Assembly: GCF_002831565.1 (NCBI RefSeq)
Contig: NZ_CP025096.1
Coordinates: forward strand, 6,253,014 to 6,317,013
DNA from: Spirosoma pollinicola
GTDB taxonomy: Bacteria > Bacteroidota > Bacteroidia > Cytophagales > Spirosomataceae
DNA: 64,000 bases
Direction: 5' to 3'
Positions within the stretch are counted from its first letter, which is position 1. The number at the start of each line of letters is the position of its first letter. The translations under genes and the position numbers were made by a program. The notes beneath the pieces were generated by a model that was not told the origin of the DNA, searched no databases, and was given only the letters and a program-made list of their open reading frames with translations. Shown here one piece after another: positions 16,279 to 25,391 of this stretch.

Positions 16279-18255
16279 ATGAAAAAAATCGCTCTCTGGG
16301 CAGGATTATGGGCATTGTGCCTGACATCCTTTGCCCAAACTGCTCCTTCGTCAACATCGGCGCCGGGGTCAAAATATGACCCGCTGGCTCTTTTTCACCC
16401 CTTGTTTAACATGCAGCCCGGTAACGACTATCGTACCGGCAGTGGTGCTCCCGGCCCACGATACTGGCAGAATCGCTCTGATTATCAGATTAACGTAGCG
16501 CTTGACGATCAGCAAAATACGATTACCGGCGAAGTGACCATTACGTATAAAAACAATTCGCCCGAAACGCTTTCCTATCTGTGGCTTCAATTGGATCAAA
16601 ACGCCTTTAGTGATACCTCACGAGCGTCTAAAACGACGCCTGTGTCGGGTGGGCGTTTCGGAAATCTGGGTTTTGCGGGAGGATTGACCATTACGAGTGT
16701 AACCGTTGAACATGACAAAGGAAAGTTTTCGGCTATGCCTTACACCATTACCGATACCCGGATGCAGATTCGTCTGGCAGAACCCGTAAAAGCCAGTGGC
16801 GATGTGGTGAAGGTAAAAGTTGCTTACTCGTTCAAAATTCCGGAATATGGCTCCGACCGGATGGGCCAGTTGAAACGGAAAGATGGAATCATTTACGAAA
16901 TAGCCCAATGGTATCCGCGTATGTGTGTTTATGACGATATCGAAGGCTGGAACGTACTGCCCTATTTAGGTGCAGGCGAGTTTTACCTCGATTATGGCGA
17001 TTATGAATACACCATTACCGCCCCCTGGGATCATATCGTTGTAGGGTCGGGCGAGTTACTGAACCCAACCGACGTGCTGACTGCCGAGCAGATGAAACGG
17101 CTGGAGCAGGCTCGCAAAAGCGATCAGACCGTTATTATTCGGGGTAAGGATGAAGTGACCAACCCAAACAGCCGTCCGAAAAAATCGGGTACGCTTATCT
17201 GGAAATTCCGTTGCCTGAATACGCGTGATGTGGCCTGGGCATCGTCGCGTGCGTTTGTCTGGGATGCGGCTAAAATGAATCTGCCAAGTGGCAAACCTGC
17301 CCTTGCACAGTCTGTTTACCCAGCCGAAAGTGCCACAAATGATTCGTGGGGCCGTTCGACAGAGTATGTGAAGGGCTGCCTTGAATTCTATTCAAAATAC
17401 CTCTATGAGTTCAGTTATCCGGTAGCGACCAATGTGGCCGGCATCGTGGGTGGTATGGAGTATCCCGGCATTGTGTTCTGCGACCACAAAGACAAGAAAG
17501 ATGCACTTTGGGGTGTAACAGACCATGAGTTTGGCCACAACTGGTTCCCAATGATCGTGGGAAATAACGAGCGTAAGTTTCCGTGGATGGACGAAGGGTT
17601 CAATACCTTTATAAACACGCTTTCAACGGCTAACTTCAATAAAGGTGAGTACAACCGGGAACGGGGAACGATGCATGACATTGCGCCTGCCTTGTTCTAC
17701 CCCACCGAACCAATCATGACTATTCCTGATGTACAGCAGCCTCGTGCATTAGGCATCTTAGCTTATTACAAACCGGGCATGGGCTTGAAGTTACTCCGTG
17801 AGGTCGTTCTTGGTGCGGATCGTTTTGACTTTGCTTTCAAAAATTACGTTAGCCGCTGGGCATTCAAACACCCAACCCCCTACGATTTCTTCCGGAGTAT
17901 TGAAGACGGTGCCGGTGAAGATTTGGGCTGGTTCTGGCGTGGGTACTTCTACGAAACCTGGAAATTAGATCAGGGTGTGCGTGATGTGAAATATGTGGAT
18001 GGTGCCGCCGATAGAGGCTCATTGATCTCTATCGAAAATCTGGAGAAATTAGCCATGCCGGTAACCATTGAAGTAACCGAAAGCAACGGCAAAAAAGGCC
18101 GTGTAAACCTGCCCATCGAAGTATGGCAGCGTGGTGGCACCTGGACATTCAGATACAATTCGACTTCGGCACTAAAAACTGTGGTTCTTGACCCCGATGA
18201 AAAACTGCCGGACGTCAACAGCAAGAACAACACTTGGCGCGCTGAAGCGCAATAG
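16279..18255 (+). CDS. M1 family zinc metallopeptidase, exported
   Basis: 658 residues. Signal peptide MKKIALWAGLWALCLTSFAQ (cut near residue 20). A beta-rich N-terminal domain is followed by the catalytic domain with GGMEYPGIVFCD near residue 391 (the GxMEN exopeptidase loop in a variant form) and the zinc motif HEFGHNW (His416, Glu417, His420) plus the third ligand Glu439 in MDEGFNTF. It lacks a long C-terminal helical domain, as in the shorter Bacteroidota M1 subgroup, and ends with a beta sheet (RWAF..., VTIEV...). It should remove N-terminal residues from peptides in the periplasm. The convergent KAS III-like gene lies across a perfect palindrome. Confidence 0.93.
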   Translation: MKKIALWAGLWALCLTSFAQTAPSSTSAPGSKYDPLALFHPLFNMQPGNDYRTGSGAPGPRYWQNRSDYQINVALDDQQNTITGEVTITYKNNSPETLSYLWLQLDQNAFSDTSRASKTTPVSGGRFGNLGFAGGLTITSVTVEHDKGKFSAMPYTITDTRMQIRLAEPVKASGDVVKVKVAYSFKIPEYGSDRMGQLKRKDGIIYEIAQWYPRMCVYDDIEGWNVLPYLGAGEFYLDYGDYEYTITAPWDHIVVGSGELLNPTDVLTAEQMKRLEQARKSDQTVIIRGKDEVTNPNSRPKKSGTLIWKFRCLNTRDVAWASSRAFVWDAAKMNLPSGKPALAQSVYPAESATNDSWGRSTEYVKGCLEFYSKYLYEFSYPVATNVAGIVGGMEYPGIVFCDHKDKKDALWGVTDHEFGHNWFPMIVGNNERKFPWMDEGFNTFINTLSTANFNKGEYNRERGTMHDIAPALFYPTEPIMTIPDVQQPRALGILAYYKPGMGLKLLREVVLGADRFDFAFKNYVSRWAFKHPTPYDFFRSIEDGAGEDLGWFWRGYFYETWKLDQGVRDVKYVDGAADRGSLISIENLEKLAMPVTIEVTESNGKKGRVNLPIEVWQRGGTWTFRYNSTSALKTVVLDPDEKLPDVNSKNNTWRAEAQ

Positions 18256-18257
18256 GA

Positions 18258-18370
18258 TTTAGTGTAATAAGTGTATTAAGTGAAATAAGTCAGTAAGTGG
18301 CTGGCGCGAAAGCAGTACTCGCGCCAGCCACTTACTGACTTATTTCACTTAATACACTTATTACACTAAA
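18258..18370. repeat. Perfect 52-nt-arm palindrome between convergent genes
   Basis: Arms 18258-18309 and 18319-18370 are fully complementary (52 of 52) with a 9-nt loop. The outer 40 nt of each arm are a degenerate 9-nt repeat (AGTGNNNTA type), and the inner 12 are GC-rich. It starts 2 nt after the M1 stop, and its right arm contains the stop codon (18366-18368) of the minus-strand KAS gene. In RNA from either strand it forms a very stable hairpin. Neither side has a long T-run. Confidence 0.95.
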
Positions 18371-19304
18371 CTTCCACCAGCATTGCTCCGTACGAGTAGC
18401 CTCCGCCGAAGACGGTGATAACAATATGCTGGCCTTTTTGGAACGTATCCCACTGCTCCGAAAGGGCAATGGCACAACCGGCGCAGCCTGTATTGCCGTA
18501 GTGTTGGATGTTTGAAATCAATTTCTCTTCCGGCAGATTAAGCGTCTTCATGACGTTGCGTGAGATGCGCAAGTTCGCCTGGTGAGGCAAAATATAATCG
18601 ACATCAGCTAAAGTCAGCCCGCATTTTTCAAGTACCTGTAAACTGGCCTTGGGCATATACTGGCAGGCGTTAATGAAAACATCCCGGCCATGTGGCATAG
18701 TAACGCCCCCGTCGGCAGGCCGCATCATCACCCCGGTAGTTGCTTTGGGCGTATGGGCCGCTCCGCCGGTTATCAGGGCTTTTATGTCGAAATCGTCTTC
18801 ACTCTGCCGTTCTTTGGTAATCAATAAGGCAGCCGCCCCATCACCCCATAAATGCCCTGAAATCGTATCTGTTTCGTTGTAATAAAGCGTATTGTGCTCC
18901 GATACAATGACGAGTGCACGACTGGCTTTATTCAGCGCGAAATAACCTTCTACCAGCTCTATGGCGTTCAACAGTGATGAACAGGCCGTCGAGATAGAAA
19001 TAACCGGAATATCGGCAATGCCAAGATAATGCTGGGCTTCATGCGCAATAGAAACGATGGTATCGTAAGGCGTGTAAGTACCTCCCACAATCAGATCAAC
19101 AGTAGTCAAATCAGCCTTATCCAGTAGCCGTTGGACAACCTCAACCGTCATCGTATTCGTATTCTCACCGGGAGCGGCTTTTCGTCGCTCCACGATCCCT
19201 GTGCGCTCGATAATCCATTCGCTGGATAGACCGTTGAGCTGCGTAAAATGTTCATTGCCGACTATCTGCGAGGGCAGATAATGGCTTACTGCATGTATGT
19301 ACAT
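18366..19304 (-). CDS. 3-oxoacyl-ACP synthase III (KAS III/FabH) family protein
   Basis: 312 residues, a normal FabH length. Thiolase fold; the catalytic triad is Cys108 (STACSSLLNAIE), His241 (LPHQANLRIS) and Asn271 (HYGNTGCAGCAIAL). Other family features: GTYTPYD near 75-81 and SGHLWGDGAAALL near 149-161. FabH condenses acyl-CoA with malonyl-ACP to start fatty-acid synthesis; close relatives make ladderane-type or polyketide-like lipids, or beta-ketoacyl starters. No other fatty-acid gene is adjacent, so this may be a second paralogue with its own acyl preference. Its stop lies inside the palindrome. The glycosyltransferase upstream on the same strand is 144 nt away. Confidence 0.88.
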   Translation of the reverse strand: MYIHAVSHYLPSQIVGNEHFTQLNGLSSEWIIERTGIVERRKAAPGENTNTMTVEVVQRLLDKADLTTVDLIVGGTYTPYDTIVSIAHEAQHYLGIADIPVISISTACSSLLNAIELVEGYFALNKASRALVIVSEHNTLYYNETDTISGHLWGDGAAALLITKERQSEDDFDIKALITGGAAHTPKATTGVMMRPADGGVTMPHGRDVFINACQYMPKASLQVLEKCGLTLADVDYILPHQANLRISRNVMKTLNLPEEKLISNIQHYGNTGCAGCAIALSEQWDTFQKGQHIVITVFGGGYSYGAMLVEV

Positions 19305-19378
19305 CAGGCAAAATAAGTAGGGATAATCCGGGTATAACCCGAATTAATACCTAAAGTTAAATCCTTCCGGGAAAACGT

Positions 19379-19402
19379 GGTATTGGGCATTAGAACAATA
19401 CC
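19379..19402 (-). terminator. Weak hairpin after the GT4 gene
   Basis: GGTATTG and CAATACC (19379-19385, 19396-19402) form a perfect 7-bp stem with a 10-nt loop on either strand, between the GT4 stop and the KAS start. On the minus strand a short TTTT lies three nt beyond it. A CGGGT-ata-ACCCG hairpin (19329-19341) is also present in this 144-nt gap. Confidence 0.35.
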
Positions 19403-19448
19403 AAAATGTATTGAATTTATTACAATTATTGTATCCTTTCCAGCTAAT

Positions 19449-20573
19449 TTAGTTGCTATGCAGGATGAGTTCGTAAAAATTCAACAGTTTGTGCGCTTCA
19501 CTGGTCCAGTTATAAGAATGCTCAACGGCTTTCTGGCCACGTTGGCCCATTGCCTGCGCTTCATTAGGGTGTTCGATTAAATACGATAACGCGTTTGCCA
19601 CCTGTACCGGGTCATAAGGTGATACGCAAAAGCCGCACTCATGTTCATCAATGATGTCACGATAAAGAGGAAAATCGGACGTGATGACGGGAAGGCCAAG
19701 GGCCATATATTCAAACAATTTTGTTGTGTAGGATTCAGGATAATCACCGACGGGTTTTAGTAGGGCCAACCCAGCCGTTGCCCCGGCAGCATATGACAGG
19801 GCAATTCGTTGGTCTGTATAGTCGTAGAAGCGGAGATTGTCACGTACTTGGGCAAAATGAACGAGCTTTTCCAAATTATCATTCGTAAAGGTACGCTTAC
19901 CAAACAGATGCACAATAAATTGGGGATAGGTTATTTTTAAGTTAGCCAAACTGGCAACCAGCGTATCGACGGCTCGTTCGAAGCTGAGCAAACCAATATA
20001 AAAGAAAGCTGGCTCCTCCTTATTAGGGGAATAGGAGGTTTGAAAGGGGGCCAGAAAGGCGAGTAAAGGATAATTATAAATCACCACATGGGCCTTGGCA
20101 AGTTGCGTATACGTGCTTAAATAGCCGTGCTCAGTGAAGACAAAATAGAAATGCCGCCGGGCAGCCTGATCAAACCATCGAAATGACTTTTCTAGTATAT
20201 AGCCTTTGTTGACTGTTTTTAAGTGAATTTTCTTGTGCAGATTTTCCTGTACCTCATAAATCACGCTGGCTCCGAAAAACCGGAATACATAAGCAAACGG
20301 AATAAATTCCGGTACATAAACATGAACGAGCCGGGGACGCAACCATAGGCACCGAATCAGAACAAGGGGGCAGGTAATAAGCACACGCCAGATAACCCGA
20401 CGAAAATAAGGTAGCCAGATGAAGTGAATGTCAGGCGCAATAGCTGCGTTGGCATGGGGCAGAGCACAGAAAACATCGTACGGTTCGGCAAGCGTTTGGC
20501 ATTGTTTGAACACTATACGCGGGTCCTGGGCTGGGTGGGCCGTGCTAACATGCAAAACGCGGATTTTTTTCAT
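19449..20573 (-). CDS. GT4-type glycosyltransferase (GT-B fold)
   Basis: 374 residues. The N-terminal half has RVLHVSTAHPAQDPRI and a membrane-associating hydrophobic stretch near 65-80 (VIWRVLITCPLVLIRC). The C-terminal nucleotide-sugar domain shows FYIGLLSFERAVDTLVASL and LFEYMALGLPVITSDFPLYRDII, the E-containing alpha-beta-alpha motif with acidic residues that hold the donor in GT4 enzymes. It transfers a sugar to an unknown acceptor. Its ATG overlaps the DUF922 stop by 4 nt, so the two are probably co-translated. It is separate from the main polysaccharide locus at 25-49 kb. Confidence 0.85.
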   Translation of the reverse strand: MKKIRVLHVSTAHPAQDPRIVFKQCQTLAEPYDVFCALPHANAAIAPDIHFIWLPYFRRVIWRVLITCPLVLIRCLWLRPRLVHVYVPEFIPFAYVFRFFGASVIYEVQENLHKKIHLKTVNKGYILEKSFRWFDQAARRHFYFVFTEHGYLSTYTQLAKAHVVIYNYPLLAFLAPFQTSYSPNKEEPAFFYIGLLSFERAVDTLVASLANLKITYPQFIVHLFGKRTFTNDNLEKLVHFAQVRDNLRFYDYTDQRIALSYAAGATAGLALLKPVGDYPESYTTKLFEYMALGLPVITSDFPLYRDIIDEHECGFCVSPYDPVQVANALSYLIEHPNEAQAMGQRGQKAVEHSYNWTSEAHKLLNFYELILHSN

Positions 20574-21652
20574 TTAATGACCCCCAAACTACGCAACTCA
20601 GCGTCAATCTTTTGATTCCAGCGTTCCTGAGCAACCTGATTGATACTATGGTTCGTCTCTTCGTCGTATTGAGTTTGTAATTTGTTCATTTCCCGGTAAG
20701 ACTCAAGAAACTGGTATTGGGTAATGCTGTTGTAGTCTTCCAGTGTCAGGCTGTCGGGGTGGATTTTTCGCTTGAATCGCTCCACAATGATTTTTGTAAT
20801 GTCGAAATGTCGCTGTTCGTGATTTAATGCGTAAGCGTTTTTGGCATCGGGCCGTCCCCACGAAGAAGGCTTCAGCATGTAGGCTTTCGCGTTTAGGTTC
20901 AGAATAATGACGCCATCTTTTACCGTGCTCTTGCCTTCATACGAAAAACTGGTAAACACTTCGGCGGCATAATGACTGCCTTTGCGTGGCTCCGACTGAA
21001 AATCGGCCCAAGTCAGTTTGCGGGCGGGGTTGTAATGAACCGTATCGTCGTCGGTAATTCGCGTGTCGTCGATGAAGTTGATTTTCAAGCTTCTGGCCAA
21101 TTTCTCGTTTCGGCCGCTCTCTCGCTTCATATACTCATTCAGACTGCGTATCGAAGCCACTACTGCCTGCCGAATGGTAGGCTCAACAACATCCAGATGG
21201 CCTAATGGACGGGTATAGGTGGCGCTTCCCTGATAGTCGGTCAGGCGGGTGCTTGTTGTGGCACCGGCATCGTTTTTGTCCAACAACTCAAACGTAACCG
21301 CAAACGTAAACTGCCCCGATACGCGGTTACCAGAAGCCGTTTCGGTTATGCGGCATTGCCGAACGCGCATCGCAATGGGCCGTAATGCTTTGTTCTGCTT
21401 TAACCCCTGATCAATAAACTGCTGGAAGCTGGCAGCTACGCCTTTTTCCAGATCGACAGGTTGTGGCGACTGGTTAAGAACTAACGCTAGTCGGGCAACC
21501 GGCCCCCGGTCAGGACGCTGGTCAGTAACGGCGGCAATGTAAAATTCTTTCGGGCTAAACGGGAATGACTCAGAACGGAGCCGTATGGGGTCGGTGGCTG
21601 ACGGGAAGGCGAAAGTTCCGACTAAAAACAGAGCAAAAAAAAGGTTATTCAT
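20570..21652 (-). CDS. DUF922-like zincin (HExxH protein), exported
   Basis: 360 residues. Signal peptide about 1-18 (NNLFFALFLVGTFAFPSA). The first half (to about 195) is beta-rich and polar, with no family I know. The second half has KLTWADFQ (about 222) and GSHYAAEVFTSFSY, then NHEQRHFDITKIIVERF with a HExxH motif at 278-282 and a likely third zinc ligand in EETNHSINQ (His335). The arrangement fits DUF922 predicted zinc proteases of Bacteroidota. Probably a periplasmic or surface peptidase. It overlaps the downstream GT4 gene by 4 nt. Confidence 0.7.
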   Translation of the reverse strand: MNNLFFALFLVGTFAFPSATDPIRLRSESFPFSPKEFYIAAVTDQRPDRGPVARLALVLNQSPQPVDLEKGVAASFQQFIDQGLKQNKALRPIAMRVRQCRITETASGNRVSGQFTFAVTFELLDKNDAGATTSTRLTDYQGSATYTRPLGHLDVVEPTIRQAVVASIRSLNEYMKRESGRNEKLARSLKINFIDDTRITDDDTVHYNPARKLTWADFQSEPRKGSHYAAEVFTSFSYEGKSTVKDGVIILNLNAKAYMLKPSSWGRPDAKNAYALNHEQRHFDITKIIVERFKRKIHPDSLTLEDYNSITQYQFLESYREMNKLQTQYDEETNHSINQVAQERWNQKIDAELRSLGVIK

Positions 21653-21703
21653 CCTGTCTTAATAACGACTTGTGAGCGTAAATAGTACAGCCATAACCAT
21701 ACC

Positions 21704-21740
21704 AAAACGCCCTCCGAATAGACAATCCGGAGGGCGTTTT
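21704..21740 (-). terminator. Rho-independent terminator after secA
   Basis: Perfect 13-nt arms (21704-21716 and 21728-21740) with AAAACGCCCTCCG, and an 11-nt loop. Read on the minus strand it ends in GCGTTTTGG, a short U-run. It lies between secA (stop at 21758) and the DUF922 gene (start at 21652). Confidence 0.85.
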
Positions 21741-21757
21741 ATCAAAAAACAATAGTA

Positions 21758-24700
21758 TCAGTCAATCAGCATTGCCTTACCACTTTCAACGTCATTTTCA
21801 ACAGTTTTGAATTTGACATCGCGTTTAACAGAGCCATCTACATACTGAACGTTGACGCGGGCGTTACGATCTAATTTAGCGACGCGTACGGGTGCCTGAC
21901 GCGGTGGCATTGGCGGAGCACCGGCGCCCATGGCGTTGTTTTCGGCCATACGACGGGCATACTCTTCGGGGCCGGTAGCCAGGTGATCGTCGTCAAAGTC
22001 TTCCATGTTTGTATGGAGCTGTGGCTGAGGCTGTGGACGCTGTTGCGCCGGGGCCTGACGAATTTCCTGCTGAATATCTTCCTGTTCCTGCGCCGGAATG
22101 TCGGCTTTGGTCAGGAAGCTGATCGTATCGAAGTTGACCTTATTTAGGAAACGCTTGAATAACTCAACCGACTCAAACTTATAGACCAGTAAGGGGTCTT
22201 TTTGCTCAAAAACAGCGTTTTGTACCGACTGTTTCAGATCGTCCATTTCGCGAAGGTGTTCTTTCCATTCCTGGTCAATCACCGACAGCGTTACGGCTTT
22301 TTCCATTTCGGTCACGATGTCGCGAGCGCCTGATTCAACAGCTTTACGCAAATCAGAAACAACCGTCAACTCATGAAGACCATCCGAGAACGGAACAACG
22401 ATATTTTTAATCTGGTGTCCCTGATCTGTCAGAACCTGTGTCAGTACAGGCAGCGCTTTCTCAGCGATGGCATGGTTCTTGGCCTGGTAATTCGCTTCGG
22501 CTTCATCATATAACCGACGAATCTGATCCGGCTTTTTCAAGCGGTTAAACTCTTCAGGCGTAAGAGCGGGCGAAAGGCCAAGCGTCGTTAACAACTGGAG
22601 CTTGATCTCTTCGTAATTACCTTCGGCATTGTTAACCGTTTCTTCTACTACGTCGTAGGTAGTGTTGGCAATATCGAGCGGCAACCGGTCTCCGAACAGC
22701 GCGTTCCGACGGCGTTTGTAAATGGCTTCGCGCTGGTAGTTCATGACATCGTCATATTCCAGCAGGCGTTTCCGAATGCCAAAGTTGTTTTCCTCTACTT
22801 TCTTCTGAGCGCGTTCAATCGACTTTGTGATCATCGAGTGCTGAATCACTTCGCCTTCTTCCAGACCCATTCGGTCCATCACTTTGGCAATCCGTTCCGA
22901 CCCGAACAGGCGCATCAGGCTATCTTCCAGCGAAACGAAAAACTGCGACGTACCCGGATCACCCTGACGACCCGCCCGACCACGTAACTGCCGGTCGACC
23001 CGGCGCGATTCATGACGCTCGGTACCAATGATGGCCAATCCGCCTGCTGCCTTCGATTCGGGTGTTAGTTTAATATCGGTACCACGACCAGCCATGTTGG
23101 TAGCAATTGTAACGGTACCGGAGAAACCTGCAGAAGCCACAATTTCGGCCTCGCGCTGGTGGTATTTAGCATTTAAGACCTGGTGCTGAATCTTGCGCAA
23201 CGTTAACAGGCGACTTAGTAACTCGGAGTTTTCGACCGAAGTTGTACCGACCAATACAGGGCGACCTTTTTCGACGAGGCTTGTAATCTCATCGACAACG
23301 GCATTATATTTTTCGCGAACCGACCGATACACTTTATCTTCTTCATCTGCCCGGCTAATGGCCCGGTTCGTTGGAATAACGACGACGTCCATTTTATAAA
23401 TCTGCCAGAATTCTGACGCTTCCGTTTCGGCCGTACCGGTCATACCCGCACGCTTGTGGTACATCCGAAAATAGTTCTGAAGCGTAACGGTGGCGTATGT
23501 TTGCGTAGCATCTTCAACTTTCACGTTTTCCTTTGCCTCAACCGCCTGGTGCAGACCATCCGACCACCGGCGACCTTCCATGATCCGGCCCGTTTGTTCA
23601 TCAACGATCTTCACCTTGCCGTCCATAATAACGTACTCGGTGTCTTTCTCAAATAAACAGTACGCTTTCAATAACTGATTGACGGTGTTAATACGCTGCG
23701 TTTTAACCGCATAGTCACGAACAACAGATTCCTTGTGCAGAATTTTTTCCTGCTCCGAGAAGTCGCTGTCTTTATCAATGGCGTTCAGATCGATTGACAG
23801 GTCGGGCAGAATGAAGAAGTGAGGATCTTCGCCTGAGCCGGTGATGTAGTCAATTCCTTTCTCGGTCAGGTCGATACCGTTATGCCGTTCATCGATGGTG
23901 AAATACAGGGGCGCATCGGCTTCCGGCATCAACTTCTGGTTTTCGGCCAGATAGATCGACTCCGTTTTTTGCAAGAGTGCCTTGTTTCCTGTTTCGGTCA
24001 AAAACTTGATCAGAGGCTTGTGCTTCGGCAAGCCACGATAGGCGCGGAATAAGGACAAACCGCCTTCTTTTTCATCGCCAGCCGCAATTTTCTTTTTTGC
24101 ATCGTTCAGGTAGTCGTAAACTAATTTACGCTGCGCTTCAACCAGACGAGATACGCGAGGCTTCAGTTCAATATAATCCTGTTCATCGCCACGGGGCACC
24201 GGTCCACTAATAATGAGCGGTGTTCGGGCATCATCGATCAGAACGGAGTCAACTTCATCCACCATCGCATAATGGTGTTTGCGCTGAACTAACTCACCCG
24301 TTTCGCGAGCCATATTGTCGCGCAGATAATCGAAGCCGAATTCGTTGTTAGTTCCGTAAGTGATATCGGCTAGGTAGGCATTTTTGCGTTGTTCCGAGTT
24401 CGGCTGGTGTTTGTCGATGCAGTCTACCCGCATGGCGTGGAACTCAAACAAAGGAGCCATCCATTCGGAGTCACGCTTAGCCAGGTAATCGTTGACCGTC
24501 ACGATGTGCACTCCCCGACCGGCTAAAGCGTTCAGGAAAGCGGGGAAGGTCGCCACAAGGGTTTTACCTTCACCGGTGGCCATTTCGGCAATTTTGCCCT
24601 GGTGGAGTACAACGCCCCCAATAATCTGAACGTTGTAGTGCACCATGTCCCACTTGATAGGCGAACCGGCAGCATCCCAGGTGTTTGCCCAATGGGCCTG

Positions 24701-25150
24701 ATCGCCGTCAATAACCACGTTTTTCTTCCGGGACGCAATCTCCCGGTCGAAATCAGTAGTCGTTACGGTCAACTGTTCATTTTCGGTAAACCGACGGGCT
24801 GTTTCTTTGACAACGGCGAATGCGCGAGGCAGAATGTCGAGTAAAACGCGCTCCAGTTCAGTATTTCGATCTGCTTCGAGCTTATCAATTTGGTTGAAAA
24901 CCCGCTCTTTCTCATTAACATCTACATCAGGATTGCTGACATGGTCGTTAAATTCGGTGAGTTGCGTATCAATATCCGCCAACTCCTGAGCAATATGGGC
25001 TTTCAATTCGGCCGAAACCCGACGTAGTTCGTCGTTGGAGAGGTCTTTTAGTAGCGCAAATTCGGCATTCACCTTTTCAACGTAGGGTAACAATTCCTTG
25101 ATATCCCGTTGCGATTTGGTTCCGAAAAATTTAGCTATTAGATTAATCAT
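21758..25150 (-). CDS. secA: Preprotein translocase ATPase SecA
   Basis: 1,130 residues, long for SecA (about 900 in Escherichia coli) but usual in Bacteroidota. It drives secretion of unfolded proteins through SecYEG. Features: Walker A in MATGEGKTLVA (near 190), DEVDSVLIDDARTPLIISG (DEAD box region, near 300), TGTAETEASEFWQIY, GTTSVENSELLSRLL, and TNMAGRGTDIKL with the arginine finger region GRAGRQGDPG. The helical wing has the family's KVEENNFGIRKRLLEYDDVMN. The C-terminus is P/Q-rich (about 1025-1080) and ends without the usual Cys-rich zinc-binding motif for SecB. Transcription likely starts near 25250 and a hairpin lies in its leader. Confidence 0.98.
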   Translation of the reverse strand: MINLIAKFFGTKSQRDIKELLPYVEKVNAEFALLKDLSNDELRRVSAELKAHIAQELADIDTQLTEFNDHVSNPDVDVNEKERVFNQIDKLEADRNTELERVLLDILPRAFAVVKETARRFTENEQLTVTTTDFDREIASRKKNVVIDGDQAHWANTWDAAGSPIKWDMVHYNVQIIGGVVLHQGKIAEMATGEGKTLVATFPAFLNALAGRGVHIVTVNDYLAKRDSEWMAPLFEFHAMRVDCIDKHQPNSEQRKNAYLADITYGTNNEFGFDYLRDNMARETGELVQRKHHYAMVDEVDSVLIDDARTPLIISGPVPRGDEQDYIELKPRVSRLVEAQRKLVYDYLNDAKKKIAAGDEKEGGLSLFRAYRGLPKHKPLIKFLTETGNKALLQKTESIYLAENQKLMPEADAPLYFTIDERHNGIDLTEKGIDYITGSGEDPHFFILPDLSIDLNAIDKDSDFSEQEKILHKESVVRDYAVKTQRINTVNQLLKAYCLFEKDTEYVIMDGKVKIVDEQTGRIMEGRRWSDGLHQAVEAKENVKVEDATQTYATVTLQNYFRMYHKRAGMTGTAETEASEFWQIYKMDVVVIPTNRAISRADEEDKVYRSVREKYNAVVDEITSLVEKGRPVLVGTTSVENSELLSRLLTLRKIQHQVLNAKYHQREAEIVASAGFSGTVTIATNMAGRGTDIKLTPESKAAGGLAIIGTERHESRRVDRQLRGRAGRQGDPGTSQFFVSLEDSLMRLFGSERIAKVMDRMGLEEGEVIQHSMITKSIERAQKKVEENNFGIRKRLLEYDDVMNYQREAIYKRRRNALFGDRLPLDIANTTYDVVEETVNNAEGNYEEIKLQLLTTLGLSPALTPEEFNRLKKPDQIRRLYDEAEANYQAKNHAIAEKALPVLTQVLTDQGHQIKNIVVPFSDGLHELTVVSDLRKAVESGARDIVTEMEKAVTLSVIDQEWKEHLREMDDLKQSVQNAVFEQKDPLLVYKFESVELFKRFLNKVNFDTISFLTKADIPAQEQEDIQQEIRQAPAQQRPQPQPQLHTNMEDFDDDHLATGPEEYARRMAENNAMGAGAPPMPPRQAPVRVAKLDRNARVNVQYVDGSVKRDVKFKTVENDVESGKAMLID

Positions 25151-25166
25151 ATTGTCGTTAATAAGT

Positions 25167-25247
25167 AGTCGTCAATGGTCTGTCGCAGTGGTCAATAGTG
25201 GTTAAGGTTTGCCTGTCTACACGAATCTATTGACTGACCAATCGACT
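25167..25247. repeat. Imperfect inverted repeat in the secA leader
   Basis: The segment near 25167-25198 (AGTCGTCAATGGTC and later GGTCAATAG) pairs imperfectly with 25227-25247 (CTATTGACTGACC then AATCGACT). Given the promoter at 25257-25286 on the minus strand, this lies in the 5' untranslated region of secA and ends 17 nt before the start codon. Confidence 0.45.
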
Positions 25248-25256
25248 TTTTTTATG

Positions 25257-25286
25257 CAAATTTAGTGCATTACCACCGGACTACAA
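25257..25286 (-). promoter_or_regulatory. Promoter of secA
   Basis: On the minus strand TAAATTTG (25264-25257) matches the -7 TAnnTTTG box, and TTG (25286-25284) with a 19-nt spacer matches the -33 element. The start would be near 25250, giving a leader of about 100 nt. Confidence 0.65.
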
Positions 25287-25351
25287 TCTAAGAGCTTTAG
25301 CGTGTAGACACTCAATGATTAAATGGGACCGGTGTTTTCAAAGGAATGCAT

Positions 25352-25359
25352 TACTTTTG
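25352..25359 (+). promoter_or_regulatory. Possible -7 box for the SLBB export gene
   Basis: TACTTTTG matches TAnnTTTG. No convincing -33 element is seen. It lies 33 nt before the ATG at 25392 and inside the longer alternative frame from 25323, which favours the shorter protein. Confidence 0.4.
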
Positions 25360-25391
25360 CAGTTCAAATTTTGGCCCAATCGCCATTGTTT

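Noticed and set aside
19377..19580. Plus-strand frame at the 3' end of the GT4 gene
   Set aside because: Lies antisense to the conserved C-terminus of the glycosyltransferase and starts in a non-coding hairpin region.
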